35,587 nucleotides of DNA, from positions 1 to 35,587 of the forward strand of contig CAZNDN010000027.1 in NCBI GenBank assembly GCA_964571815.1, given 5' to 3'. The notes beneath the pieces are model-generated. The model did no database searches, had not been told where the DNA came from, and saw only the letters and a program-made list of their open reading frames with translations. Source of the DNA: CAZNDN01 sp964571815 (GTDB lineage: Bacteria; Fibrobacterota; Chitinivibrionia; Chitinivibrionales; WJKA01). A program made the translations under genes and the position numbers. Shown piece after piece: positions 17,136 to 27,267 of the stretch (within the stretch, counting starts at the first letter, position 1; each line of letters begins with the position of its first letter).

Positions 17136-17525
17136 AAGCCGTGGTGGAGTATTCGGCGGCCCGCGCAGGCCATCAGAGTTTGCATCCCCGGTACGGAGAT
17201 TGTTCGTGATCTTGAAGCTTCCTTGTACGACTTGCAGGGGCGCTTTTGTTCTCGCCATGAACGGGACAGCCTTGCGCCTGAGACACAGTCAGGCGAATTC
17301 GGGGTCAGGGCCTTGGAAGGGGGGCCTGCGTCCTCCGGCTCCAAGGCGGTTTGAGCAAGGCTGCCTATTCTCTTGTGGTTCGATGAAACAAGGTCTCCGC
17401 GTGCGGTCTCTGAGCCGGCGGGTAGAAGGGGTTCCCGTTCGAGTAGGGGATAAGATCAAGGAGGTTGTTGTCGACGGTGGCGTTGAACCACCAATCCACC
17501 GCGCTCAACCTGCCAGTAACTGTGC
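17136..17525. other. 390-base spacer with a possible C-terminal-tail fragment
   Basis: No complete gene. In the same frame as the porin gene and just beyond its stop, 17172-17346 reads RVCIPGTEIVRDLEASLYDL followed by QGR and then a TGA. The 'SLYDLQGR' wording resembles the sorting-type tail of the GH31 protein (HLSDLRGR). It may be a decayed tail or chance. Confidence 0.3.
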
Positions 17526-19997
17526 ATGAAAAACCTCCGAAAAGAGAACGGCCGGAAGCCGCCGGGAGGTGGGGCTGATGCACCTCCCCCGGGGAGCGGC
17601 AATCTCCATAGTATTCCTCGTCTTCACAAGGGTTTGCTTGCGGCTGCTTTTTTCTTGGGCATGGCGGTTGTCTTCTATTCTCCGGTTCTTTCGGGCGCCG
17701 GCTACATCCGGCACGATTTCATTCGCCAATACTATCCCTATCGTGTATTTGCCGCCCGCCTTCTGGGCCGGGGTGAGTTTCCTTTCTGGAATCCTTACGT
17801 GTTCAGCGGCATGCCCTTTTTTGCCGACCTGCAGACCGCCGTACTCTATCCGCTGAACCTCGCGCTGACCGTGTTTCGTGGTGACGGGACGGTGGGCATC
17901 CTGCCGGTTGAATACGTGACGGTGCTGCATGTTGCCCTGGCCGGCATCAGTATGTACGCGCTCATACGCTTCTTTCATTGCCGGCGGGCCGCCGCGACAA
18001 CAGCGGGCCTGATCTACATGCTCTGCGGGTTCAGCACGGCGCATATCTTTCACCTGCCGATGATACACCTGCTGCCCTGGATTCCGCTGCTGATCATGTC
18101 AATCCACCGGCTGATACATCGCGGGTCGATTATGTGGATGGTGATAACCGCCCTGATCGGCTGGGGCGCGGTGCTCTCGGGCCATCCGCAGGTGTTGACG
18201 TACACGGCGTACTTTCTGGGCGCATTTGCCGTGTACCTTCTTGTTGTGGTGTACCGCGAGCGAAGAAATGCGCGAGCGCTTCTGCAACGGGGAGTGCTCC
18301 TTGCCGCCGCCGGTGCACTGGTACTCGGGCTGTCGTCAATGCAACTGCTTCCCGCAATGGAGCTGGCGCGGCACAGTGTCCGGGGGGAGATGAGCTATGG
18401 GAGGGCGACCGAAGGTTCACTGAGACCGTATCGGTGGGTGACCCTGATTGCGCCCAACTTCTTCGGCACGCCGAACCGCTTTGACCGCGACGGCAGCACG
18501 TACTGGGGGGACCGGGGCGATTCCCGTGACACGGGCCACTACTACTGGGAAACTGCCGGGTACGTGGGGATTGCGGCCCTGCTTGCCGCTCTGGCGGCCG
18601 TGGCGTTCGCTCGGACTTCGCTGGTGATGTTCTTTGCCTGCTCGGCGGCGGTTGCCCTGATGCTGGCCATGGGCGATTCGTTCTTCCTGTATCGCATTTT
18701 CTTCGAGCTTTTTCCGGGGCTGGACCGGTTCAGGATACCGGGACGATGGCTGCTGGTGTTTTGTCTGTCGGTTGCCGTGGTGGCGGGATTCGGGACACAG
18801 TGGTTCCTCGGGCCGTTCAGGGAGGCTTCGCCGGCCCAATGGAACAGAATTCGGGGCGTTATGATCGGCGCCTGTGTCGCGGCAGTGGGAGGATGGCTGC
18901 TTGCGGCGGCAGGAGTATTGCGTGAGCCGATCGTTGATTTTGTAACCGGAGCAAATGCTGCACCCGGGGCGGCGGAAAAGATCTCCCTGGCGGTCGATCG
19001 CTTCATCTACCCCGGCGTGCTCCGCTCGCTGGGAGGGGCGGCACTGCTGGTGTGCTGCTGCGCGGGCGTGGTTGTTCTCTACAAGCGCCGCACCCTCTCG
19101 CCCGGGGCGGCCGCGGGGTGTGTGATCGCGCTGGTGACCGTGGACCTCTTTGCGTTCGGGTTCGGCTTCGCGGCCGTGAGGAAACAGTCGGAGCGGATTT
19201 TCGCCCCCGAGCGCCTGGTGGCGCCGTTGCGCAAGGAGTGCCGGGAGGAATTCGTCCGGATCAATGCCCGGGACTCGAAGCCGGGGAGCAGGCTGATCGA
19301 CGGGGACCACAAGGTGTTCGACAAGAATCAGGGAACCATTCACGGGATATTTCTCACCGAGGGATACAACCCTCTGAGGCTCGAGCGAAACCTGCTCACG
19401 TACGACAGGCGGACCTTCGATCTGTTGAGCGTAAAATACCGTACGGAGTACGATTCGGTACGAGGCGTCCCCCGGCTGGTGCACAATCCCACGTTCCTGA
19501 AACGTGCGAGGATGGTTTACGGTTACGAGGTGCTCAGGGAAGGGGATTCGATAGTGGCGCGACTGTACGATCCGGCATTCGACTACCGCTCGAAGATCAT
19601 CCTCGAGGAGGAACCGGTATTCACCGCAAGGGAGCCCGACAACGGCGGCCCGGTGTCGTATTCATGCCGCATTCGGGAGTATCGGCCCAATGAGATTGTC
19701 GTTGAGGTGACCAGCTCCCGCGACGGTTTCCTGGTGCTTTCCGAGATCTATTACCCGGCCTGGCGCGCCGAAATCGACGGCAAGAGAGCCCCCGTGCTGC
19801 GGGCAAACTACGCTCTGCGGGCGATTCCGATCCGGGCAGGCGCGCATACGGTCCGGTGCTTTTACAGCGACCCCGCGTTCCGCACGGGGCTTTTCTGCTC
19901 CGCCGCGAGCCTGTTCGTACTGACCGGTATATCCGGCGTCACGTTCGGCCGGGCCCGCTCCCGGAGGCGGAAACGGGAAAAACCCGTTTCCGCTTGA
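17526..19997 (+). CDS. YfhO-family polytopic membrane protein
   Basis: YfhO proteins are GT-C-fold membrane proteins; characterised members in Firmicutes glycosylate teichoic acids, and the role in Gram-negatives is unknown. The 823 residues include the family's first periplasmic loop (YIRHDFIRQYYPYRVFAARLLGRGEFPFWNPYVFSGMPF) and about 12 TM helices, e.g. GLLAAAFFLGMAVVFYSPVL, ALLAALAAVAFA and ALLVCCCAGVVVLY. A large periplasmic C-terminal domain ends in the hallmark LVLSEIYYPAWRAEIDG, ALRAIPIRAGAHTVRCFY and a last TM helix. No good ribosome site precedes ATG 17526; the start is set by the polar N-terminus before the first TM helix. A perfect hairpin overlaps the last codons. Confidence 0.82.
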   Translation: MKNLRKENGRKPPGGGADAPPPGSGNLHSIPRLHKGLLAAAFFLGMAVVFYSPVLSGAGYIRHDFIRQYYPYRVFAARLLGRGEFPFWNPYVFSGMPFFADLQTAVLYPLNLALTVFRGDGTVGILPVEYVTVLHVALAGISMYALIRFFHCRRAAATTAGLIYMLCGFSTAHIFHLPMIHLLPWIPLLIMSIHRLIHRGSIMWMVITALIGWGAVLSGHPQVLTYTAYFLGAFAVYLLVVVYRERRNARALLQRGVLLAAAGALVLGLSSMQLLPAMELARHSVRGEMSYGRATEGSLRPYRWVTLIAPNFFGTPNRFDRDGSTYWGDRGDSRDTGHYYWETAGYVGIAALLAALAAVAFARTSLVMFFACSAAVALMLAMGDSFFLYRIFFELFPGLDRFRIPGRWLLVFCLSVAVVAGFGTQWFLGPFREASPAQWNRIRGVMIGACVAAVGGWLLAAAGVLREPIVDFVTGANAAPGAAEKISLAVDRFIYPGVLRSLGGAALLVCCCAGVVVLYKRRTLSPGAAAGCVIALVTVDLFAFGFGFAAVRKQSERIFAPERLVAPLRKECREEFVRINARDSKPGSRLIDGDHKVFDKNQGTIHGIFLTEGYNPLRLERNLLTYDRRTFDLLSVKYRTEYDSVRGVPRLVHNPTFLKRARMVYGYEVLREGDSIVARLYDPAFDYRSKIILEEEPVFTAREPDNGGPVSYSCRIREYRPNEIVVEVTSSRDGFLVLSEIYYPAWRAEIDGKRAPVLRANYALRAIPIRAGAHTVRCFYSDPAFRTGLFCSAASLFVLTGISGVTFGRARSRRRKREKPVSA
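19967..19993 (+). terminator. Hairpin overlapping the end of the YfhO-family gene
   Basis: GCGGAAACGGG / CCCGTTTCCGC, an 11-bp perfect stem with an AAAAA loop, ends one base before the stop codon. No T-run follows, so it is not a standard intrinsic terminator; it may protect the 3' end of the transcript or act with Rho. Confidence 0.4.
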
Positions 19998-20243
19998 ACG
20001 GCTCTCACCCGTTATGGTCGTTTCCCATCGTTTATTGTATTTTCCTTGATAGGTATACTGGATGGATATCCCGGTACATGTCGGGGAAGGGAGTGTCCAA
20101 ACTTCCACCTACCTCGCGATTGTATTCGAACCACGCCGGACACAAACGCTCATCCAGAGGCTTTCGGTTCTGCTCCCGATGTCCCGGTCGAGGGGTGAGG
20201 CGGGAAGTCGAAAAGACCTCCCTCGAATGCAATTGAAACCGCT

Positions 20244-20267
20244 CATCCTGAGCAAGGTCGAAGGATG
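20244..20267 (+). repeat. Short dispersed-repeat-like palindrome
   Basis: CATCCT-GAGCAAGGTCGA-AGGATG, an imperfect palindrome. It closely resembles a short dispersed repeat (CATCCTGAGC..GTCGAAGGATG) that I recognise from many unrelated bacterial genomes and environmental assemblies. It lies in the spacer before the giant lipoprotein gene. Confidence 0.5.
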
Positions 20268-20306
20268 GGCTTGGGATGCGGCGAGATGAAAGGACCACAA
20301 AAGAAC

Positions 20307-23300
20307 ATGAAACCGAACTCGTTTCTGACGGCAGCGGCAATTCTCACAGCCTGTATCCTGCTTTGCGCTCCACCACCTCCTCCCTTCGGCCCGTCCAACG
20401 CATCATTCTCTCTGGTGCTGCCCGTCTCCGACGGCACGCCTTCGTGGGAACTGACCGAGGACGTCCCCATGGGTGTGGGCGTCTGGCTGGTGCAGCACAT
20501 TGACTCCGCACGGTTGTGGTTCGACGCCGACCACGACACCATTCTGGACCTTCGGTACCACACTCCCAATCGTGACACGATATGGCTTTCCCACCGCTAC
20601 GACAGCCCGGGTACCAGGACCGTCAGGCTGACCGCATGGATTGAGACACGCGGGAGGCAGCAGCCTGTGAGCCGCGAGATTATTATTACCTGCACCGCCG
20701 CCGCGGTTGACACGCTCACTGCCGACGGCGAGCCGGCCCCCGGTGAGGCCCTTTCGATGGAGGTGCAATATACCGGCACCGAATCCTGCTCGATGCAATG
20801 GCACGAAGCGGATTCGGGGGCGCTGGAGGGAAGGACTTCCGACACGCTGTGGTTTCCGGCTTTGAACCGGGACCAGGCGGGGTCGNNNNNNNNNNNNNNN
20901 NNNNNNNNNNNNNNNNNNNNNNNNNNNNNNNNNNNNNNNNNNNNNNNNNNNNNNNNNNNNNNNNNNNNNNNNNNNNNNNNNNNNNGGCCCGGGACGCAAG
21001 CCCGGCGGGCAATCTCTCGACCCTCCGGTTCTCGGTCGTGTACCGCCCGGGCGAGGACGACACCCAGGGTCCGGAAATCACGCCGGTGTCGCCCGAGGCC
21101 GGGGCCGTGGTCACCAATGCGACCATTCCGGTGAAAGTGTCGGTTGAGGACCCCGGCGGTATCGCCGAAGTAACCATCAACGGCCGGGGAGCATCGCTGA
21201 GCAATGACAAGTACGAAGCAACCGTGAGCTTCTCCGGTACCGGGACACAGACAATCACGGTAGTGGCCCGCGATGCGAGTCCCAATGCCAACGTCGATTC
21301 CCTGCAATTCGAAATCACGTACGATGCCGGCGCCGCCGATACCGATGCCCCGGATATCGTCTTGCTTTCGCATGAGGACGGCGATGTGGTGGTTAACGCC
21401 TCGGTGCTTGTGTCCGTGGAAGCCAATGATCCCAACGGTATCGACAAGGTGACGATTAACGGAGGCGACGCCCTGTTTCGCAACGGCCGCTACGAGCGGG
21501 AGGTGACCCTTCCGTCGAGCGGAGCAAACCGAGTGGTTGTCAAAGCCCGGGATGCAAGCACCAACCGTAACATGGACTCGCTGACCTTCAGCCTGGCCTA
21601 CGATTCCACGGCCTCGGATACGGTCGCGCCGGAGGTTTCCTGCGTGTCGCATCAGGACGGTCAGACCGTGTCCAATGACAACGTTCCCGTGATTGTCGAG
21701 GTAAGCGACGCCAACGGCATTGCAGGCGTTTCGATCAACGGTGTCGCGGCCGAGCAGAGCGGCGGTCGCTACCAGGCCGATATCGCACTGGAGCAGGGGC
21801 TCAACACGATCGAGTGCAGGGCAAGGGACGCAAGCCGCAATGCCAACGTGGGGACGCTGAGCCTGGCGCTCAACTACGACCCCACGGCCGACGACAACAT
21901 CGCGCCCACGATCAAAGCCCTTCAGCCCCACGACGGAGACACGGTGTCGGTGACCTCGGTGCTTGTCCGTGTCCAGGCATCGGACGCCAATGGTATCGAC
22001 AGAGTCAGGATTGCCGGTGAGGAAGCGGACCCGGTAAGTGGAGGCTATCAGCGACAAATCACGCTTCCGACATCGCCGGGCGAGCACGAGATAACGATCA
22101 CCGCCCGCGATGCAAGCAGCAAAGCCAATACGGCATCGCTGACTCTGACGATCGTGTATGATCCCACCGCCGAGGACAACACGCCCCCGGTCATTTCGCG
22201 TGAGGCGCCCGCGGCAGGGGTGGTGCTCGATGAGCAATCGGTGGTGGTCAAGGTGTCGGCCTCCGACGACAACGGAATCAAGTCGGTCACTATTGGCGGC
22301 GAGGAGGCATCGCCGAGTGGAGGGCTGTATGTTCGTGAGATCACGCTCCCGGATGTTGGGGTGAACCAGGTCGAGGTGACGGCAACGGACAACAGCTCAC
22401 ATCAGAACGTGGCCACCGAAACCTTCGAGATCTCCTGGCAGCCCACCTCGGGCGACTATGCACCGCCCTCGATTTCTCTTGTCTCGCCCACGACCACGGT
22501 TACCGAATCGCCGGTGACAATCACGGTGACGGTGACCGACGTAAACGGTGTTGCGGAAGTGCTGATCAACGATCAGGCCGCCGCCAGGAGCGGCTCGTCG
22601 TATTCCCGCGACCTGAATCTCAGCGCGTCAAGTCACGATATCCGGGTGTATGCCCTGGACCGGAGCTTCAACGCCAACGATACCACGCGCACTTTCTCCG
22701 TGACCTACGATCCGCCGCCGCCCGCGGTCAGCGTGAGTATCCCCTCGTCGGATATCACCCCGTCGAGCATGAAGATCACCTGGGATCAGAGCACCGAAGG
22801 TGATTTCGAGTCGTACAAGGTTCTCTACGGCGCCTCGGCTACATCCCTGAGCGAGGACGGGAGCTACACCACAAAATCAACCGGGTCACACACCCTGAGC
22901 GGCCTGGATGAAAACACGCGGTACTACGTGCAGGTCGTGGTGTACGATGCCAACGGTTCATCGGCCGGAAGCGAAATTGTGGACGCGATCACACGCTTCT
23001 TGGATCCTCCGGGGATCGACCTGGTAGCCCCGTCGGGGGGAGAGACCGATGTTGTCGTGCTGCCGACATTCGATTTTCACGTTCAGGCCGGAAGCGGCAA
23101 GACGACCACCGCAACACTCTCAATCGGCACGAGTTCCTCCAATCCAAAAGACATCACGGTCACCGGTCTCAACCCGGCTTCCACGGACGCGGATTCTTCC
23201 TACTTTGCCTACACGCTCGCGACCGCCTACCAACTGGATAATGGGCGGCGATACTATTGGAAAGTCCAGGCAACAGTCACTGAGGGGGATGTCTCAAAAC

Positions 23301-24412
23301 AGGAGACGTCGCAGATCAGGTCTTTTTATACGAAGAACAGCCCGCCTTCCTGGGGCGCTCCATCTTACGGCGCTGAAAACTACCGCAATCAGACAATCGG
23401 TTTCTCGCTTTTCGGCAAGGCGACCCTCGGAGTCTCAAGCAGCGGGCACGAGTTGCAGTACAGTCTTATTAGTGGCGACGGCAGTGCCACTCTTGTTGAC
23501 AATAGTGTCATCTGGAAACGCAACTGGAGCATGACGGCGGACACCACAGTGAGGGTGGTAGCAATCGATACGTGGTCACAGGGGCCCATGGGCGATACCA
23601 TGGAACTGACCATCAGTAAGAGGGCACAGCCGGCAGGCACCGAGGGGATGCGGTTTGTTCCCGCGAAGGACTCGACCTTTGAGATGGGGAGCAATGGGGG
23701 AGAATCTGATGAGCAGCCTGTTCACACGGTATCCTTTACCTATGATTTATGGATGGACACGACTGAGGTAACCCAGAAGAAATACGATGAAGTAATGGCC
23801 GTCTACAGCGGATACTCGTCCCCTTCTTGGACTGATCATGGAACAGGAGACAATCACCCTGCGTATAACTTCAACTGGTATGATGCAGCACTCTATTGCA
23901 ATGCTCTGAGTAAGGAGGCAGGACTTGATTCGGTGTACGTTTATTCATCAATATCCGGCACACCAGGTAGTCGCAGCTCTTTGAACGGGCTGGTCGTTGA
24001 TTTATCCAGAACCGGTTATCGTCTTCCTACAGAGGCCGAATGGGAGTATTCCTGTCGGGCAAGCAGAAGGACCGAATACTACTGGGGGAGCGATTCAAGC
24101 GACTTCGGTCCTTATGCTTGGAATGATGAGGACATCATGCACGAGGTAGGAGTGAAGCTCCCCAACGAGTTTGGCCTGTACGACATGAGCGGCAATGTGA
24201 GAGAGTGGTGCAATGACCGGTATAATGAAGTTTACTACAGTGTAAGTCCTATTAGTGATCCCGAGGGCCCCGAAAGCGGAGACTACAGGTGCATGCGGGG
24301 TGGAGACTTTGGAGCTTCAAATCTTCTGCGTTCTGCAAATAGAGGGTGGTATTACCCGACTGATCTCAGAGGGAATATCGGGTTCAGAGTTGCCAAGCGG
24401 GTCGTCTTCTGA
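20307..24412 (+). CDS. Giant lipoprotein: tandem Ig-like repeats, FN3 and FGE-like domain (interrupted by assembly gap)
   Basis: The N-terminus is a lipoprotein signal (FLTAAAILTACILLCAP, lipobox LTAC or ILLC), so the protein is probably surface- or periplasm-anchored. After a PKD-like start comes the 100-N gap, then seven Ig-like repeats of 92-94 residues. Each has a D-x-NGI(D/A)xVxINGxxA core and an ARDAS-x-x-AN segment (21.07-22.73 kb, plus part of another before). Next are an FN3 domain (SSMKITWDQSTEGDFESYKVLYG), another beta domain (23.0-23.3 kb), a cadherin-like segment, and from ~23.64 kb an FGE/SUMF1-like domain (GMRFVPAKDSTFEMGSN, YRLPTEAEWEYSCRAS, LPNEFGLYDMSGNVREWC, GNIGFRVAKR). 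Both FGE catalytic cysteines are absent. The two sides of the gap are in different frames, which is harmless if the true gap length is not 100. An in-frame ATG at 20286 is also possible. Confidence 0.72.
20886..20985. other. Assembly gap (100 N) at the edge of a tandem-repeat region
   Basis: Exactly 100 N placed where Ig-like repeats begin. Collapse of near-identical repeats is the likely cause, so more repeats may exist than are shown. For the reading frame to continue, the true length must leave remainder 2 on division by 3. Confidence 0.9.
21071..22728 (+). repeat. Array of Ig-like coding repeats (about 279 bases each)
   Basis: Unit boundaries, taken at the Pro that opens each domain, are near 21071, 21350, 21629, 21905, 22187 and 22466: spacings of 279, 279, 276, 282 and 279 bases. 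The units are diverged in DNA sequence but share the protein cores NGI-x-x-V-x-ING and ARDAS, so this is old duplication rather than a recent tandem array. Confidence 0.8.
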
Positions 24413-24470
24413 TTCTACGTGCTGTGCTGTTCGGAATTCTTGGAGGGTCCAAAGTAGGTCAAAATGGGTC

Positions 24471-26573
24471 CTATGGTGAACGTGACCCGGATACGACTTC
24501 ACGGGCTTCCTGGTTATTCGGCGACAATTCCAACACCTGCTCATAGTATTGCAAGCTTCTGTCCTTATCACCCACTTCTTCATACATGCGCGCAAGATTG
24601 ATTGTCGCTTTCACGTGGTCGGGTTGAAGCCTCAAAGCGTGCAGAAAGTAGTGTTCAGCCTCCTCAAAGTGTGAGGCCATAGCCAGGGTGATACCCAGAT
24701 TCGTGGCGGTTTGGACCACCGACGAATCAAGCATGAATGCTTCATGCAGGTATCTGTAGGCCTTGTTGAGGTCTTTCTTCCGGAGAAACAGGGTTCCAAC
24801 TGCCGAATGGATTTTCGTGTTGTCGGGATCAGATTCCAGCAAGATGGAGTAGTGCCGAATGGCCTTGTCCGGGTTTCCGGTTTCTTCGTACAATGCAGCC
24901 AGGTTCTTCCTGGCCAGAGAGAAGGTAGAATCGAGGCGAAGAGCATCGAGGAAGTACCGTTCGCTCTTCTTATAATTCCCGATTTCCTGCAAGTGCAGTG
25001 CTGCGTTATAGTAGGCTTCCTTTTTCCCCGGATTGTAGGACAGGGCGCGCTCATATTCCTTGATGGCCATCTTCGGCTCATTGTTCAGACCGTAGGCGCG
25101 TGCACGGTCAAATGCGGATTTGTAGTAGTTGTGTTCGTATCCGAAATAGTTGATGCTGGAGAGAAGCCCTGTCAGCACTGTGGCTGATATCCAGAATAGA
25201 GCTTTCCGGAAGCGATGCTCACCCAGAAGTGATACAAGAAAACGCAACGTGCGCGAGCCGAATACTATCAAAACGGGCAGTATGCATATCCTGTACCGTG
25301 AGGTCACGAAAAAAGGAAGATATGATACGGCGTAGGTCACTACAAGGGCGATGGCCAGAAAGACAAACAACTCTTCTTGCGAAAATGCTTTGCCTTTCCC
25401 CGCCCGCGGATTGCGTCCGGTCCCGGCTCCGGACACTACAAGAATCAAACCAATTACACCTGTGGAGAAGACGAGATTGAAGCTTGTCGGCAGAAAACCC
25501 AGAAGAGCGGAACGCTGTTTTGCCTCAAGGTGGTCACGCTCACTCATTATTTCAGTGTTGCTGAAGAAGAGCACGCCCTTCTTCATAATACGCTTGAGCG
25601 TAATCCACGGATGTTTGCGCATGTAGGTCAGTGCCTCTCCAACGAAGTAAGCTGACACTTCGGAGTGCTTCATTTCCCTTCCCGCGATACGCTCCACATG
25701 CCGGACTATCTCAGGGTAGTCGAATGCGGATCCAAATTTCGGGTATTCCTTTTCAAGGGCCAGGGCGTAACCGGTTGAATGGGGATTGTTGCCTATGTAT
25801 AGGTTGATACCGGCGTTTGAGCTGACAAGAACGAAGTCATTGCCGGCAATGAGGTTCCTTCCGGCAGTAATAGAAATGGGGAGGAGAGTGCATAGCAGGA
25901 ATGCGCAGCAACTGGTGAACAGCTTTCTGCGTGGAAAACGCGCGATTTTCCCATGGTAAAAGAACCAAATCAAAGCAGGGGGTATGAAGAGTACGAAATT
26001 GGGTCGTGCAATTGCAAGAAGGCCCAGCAGAACACCCGCACACAGGTAATAGCGCATAGTGGTTTTGCGCATTACCTGTATTGCCGCCCAGAGGAAGAGG
26101 ATGATCAGAAGTGTGACCAAACCAACTTCCCGGAGTTCGCTGTCAAAGTAAATCAGCGGCCAGCTCACGGCCATAAGGAAACCGGCTATGGCCGCGGTGA
26201 GCTTATCGAAAAGGGACAGCCCCAGAAAGTACAGAAGGACACAACCCAGTGCGCCGAGGAGGGCCTGTATCACTCGAGGGGCCAGGTAGCTGTGCCCGAA
26301 AACAGCATACACAAGGGAAAGCACGTACGGGTACAGTGGTGGTCTGAAATATGGTGTGGACGGAATATCCGGATTCTCTTTGAAGGCCCTCGTACTCCAG
26401 GTCCCGCTCGCGATTCCCCAGGCCCAATAGTCATGGTATTCCGCGTCCACACCAGGATGAGAGAATTCAGGTTCATCGGAGATTTCTACAACGTATGCGA
26501 TTCGGATACTCAATGCGGTGAGAAAAACCGCTATTGGCACTATCACTGAAGGGCTTTTCCTGATAAACTGCAT
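24471..26573 (-). CDS. GT39/ArnT-like membrane glycosyltransferase with C-terminal TPR domain
   Basis: The N-terminal ~480 residues form 10-12 TM helices with a first periplasmic loop GVDAEYHDYWAWGIASGTW, carrying the acidic D-x-E residues expected for a lipid-sugar-dependent GT-C enzyme, then FRPPLYPYVLSLVYAVFGHS, SELREVGL and AGVLLGLLAIARPN, all typical of the PMT_2 (GT39-like) family. The C-terminal ~200 residues are six or so TPRs (MAIKEYERALSYNPGKKEAY, SERYFLDALRLDSTFSLARK, AIRHYSILLESDPDNTKIHS, YRYLHEAFMLDSSVVQTATN, HYFLHALRLQPDHVKATINL, LQYYEQVLELSPNN). It probably glycosylates an envelope protein or lipid and binds partners by the TPRs. G+C (29/60 on line 25621-25680) is lower than the flanking genes. 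It is convergent with the giant lipoprotein gene, 58 bases apart. Confidence 0.74.
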   Translation of the reverse strand: MQFIRKSPSVIVPIAVFLTALSIRIAYVVEISDEPEFSHPGVDAEYHDYWAWGIASGTWSTRAFKENPDIPSTPYFRPPLYPYVLSLVYAVFGHSYLAPRVIQALLGALGCVLLYFLGLSLFDKLTAAIAGFLMAVSWPLIYFDSELREVGLVTLLIILFLWAAIQVMRKTTMRYYLCAGVLLGLLAIARPNFVLFIPPALIWFFYHGKIARFPRRKLFTSCCAFLLCTLLPISITAGRNLIAGNDFVLVSSNAGINLYIGNNPHSTGYALALEKEYPKFGSAFDYPEIVRHVERIAGREMKHSEVSAYFVGEALTYMRKHPWITLKRIMKKGVLFFSNTEIMSERDHLEAKQRSALLGFLPTSFNLVFSTGVIGLILVVSGAGTGRNPRAGKGKAFSQEELFVFLAIALVVTYAVSYLPFFVTSRYRICILPVLIVFGSRTLRFLVSLLGEHRFRKALFWISATVLTGLLSSINYFGYEHNYYKSAFDRARAYGLNNEPKMAIKEYERALSYNPGKKEAYYNAALHLQEIGNYKKSERYFLDALRLDSTFSLARKNLAALYEETGNPDKAIRHYSILLESDPDNTKIHSAVGTLFLRKKDLNKAYRYLHEAFMLDSSVVQTATNLGITLAMASHFEEAEHYFLHALRLQPDHVKATINLARMYEEVGDKDRSLQYYEQVLELSPNNQEAREVVSGSRSP

Positions 26574-26754
26574 ACTTCAGAGATCTCCGCGTACCGTTTC
26601 CTCGAAACTGGGGACGCTTCCAGTGAGTTACATCAACACATCGGTTGCCGCTCCATCCCTGCCTCTTCTTGCTCTCAGCCGCAAAAGAATAAAATACGCT
26701 CGTGTAAGTAGTCTAAGAAGTAACCTCACATGTGCCAATATAAGGTGGCCTCTG

Positions 26755-26825
26755 AGACGGCGTGCTTCGACTCTTTCAAAACCTTTCAGCCTGGAGGCTC
26801 TATTGCGTTCGGCGTGACAGTCCTG
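26755..26825 (-). repeat. Possible degenerate dispersed repeat
   Basis: On the minus strand it reads CTGTCACGCCGAACGCAATA and continues with AGAGTCGAAGCACGCCGTCT. This resembles the widespread 'TGTCA-x-GCTGAACG...GTCGAAGC' class of short dispersed repeats seen in many environmental genomes. No internal palindrome is perfect, so the identification is weak. Confidence 0.3.
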
Positions 26826-27267
26826 AAGAAGCCCCGGGAACATTGCTTCAGAGTTATGACCGGTGTTGTCCCGGCCTGATCTATTCATGAATCTTTGTCA
26901 CGGAAACACCGCCGCCATCCTCCCCTGTAGGTGTGACTGGTATTGGAAAACAACTGCACGCGCCTGGATTGTCATATCTCATTGTCTCCACATTCTCTGC
27001 GCCCTCCGCGGGTACGAACAATCCGGGCAATACGGCAGGTCAAGATGCGACCAATGCGCTGGTGATCATCCCGGGTGCCCTGGAGACGCATCGCCCGCCT
27101 GAGAGCATTCTCGCTGAAAGCAGCATTATCACGAGCGTGAATCTGCCGGACGAATTATCCCCGAAGGCGTCCCGCAGAACGGGATTAGTTATTTTCTCAG
27201 GTTACTACGGTCGGCATAGATTTCGCTGAGAGGGTAGTGCGTTCGGGCTGTACTGGGGGAGGGGCCA

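Noticed and set aside
20265..21134. A separate 289-residue protein ending in Arg/Pro/Ser-rich sequence after the gap
   Set aside because: The sequence after the N run in that frame is low-complexity shadow coding; the Ig repeats continue in another frame, so the gap length, not a stop, explains the break.
20597..22237. 546-residue minus-strand frame opposite the Ig repeats
   Set aside because: A repeat-derived shadow frame that runs through the assembly gap; the plus-strand Ig repeats are clearly the coding ones.
21071..22728. CRISPR-like regular spacing of about 279 bases
   Set aside because: The periodicity is protein-domain length in a coding frame; DNA units are diverged and there are no short identical repeats with unique spacers.
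26933..27229. 98-residue frame before the TRAP operon as a small secreted protein
   Set aside because: No ribosome site, no signal peptide at its start and no recognisable family; the C-terminal part is basic low-complexity sequence.
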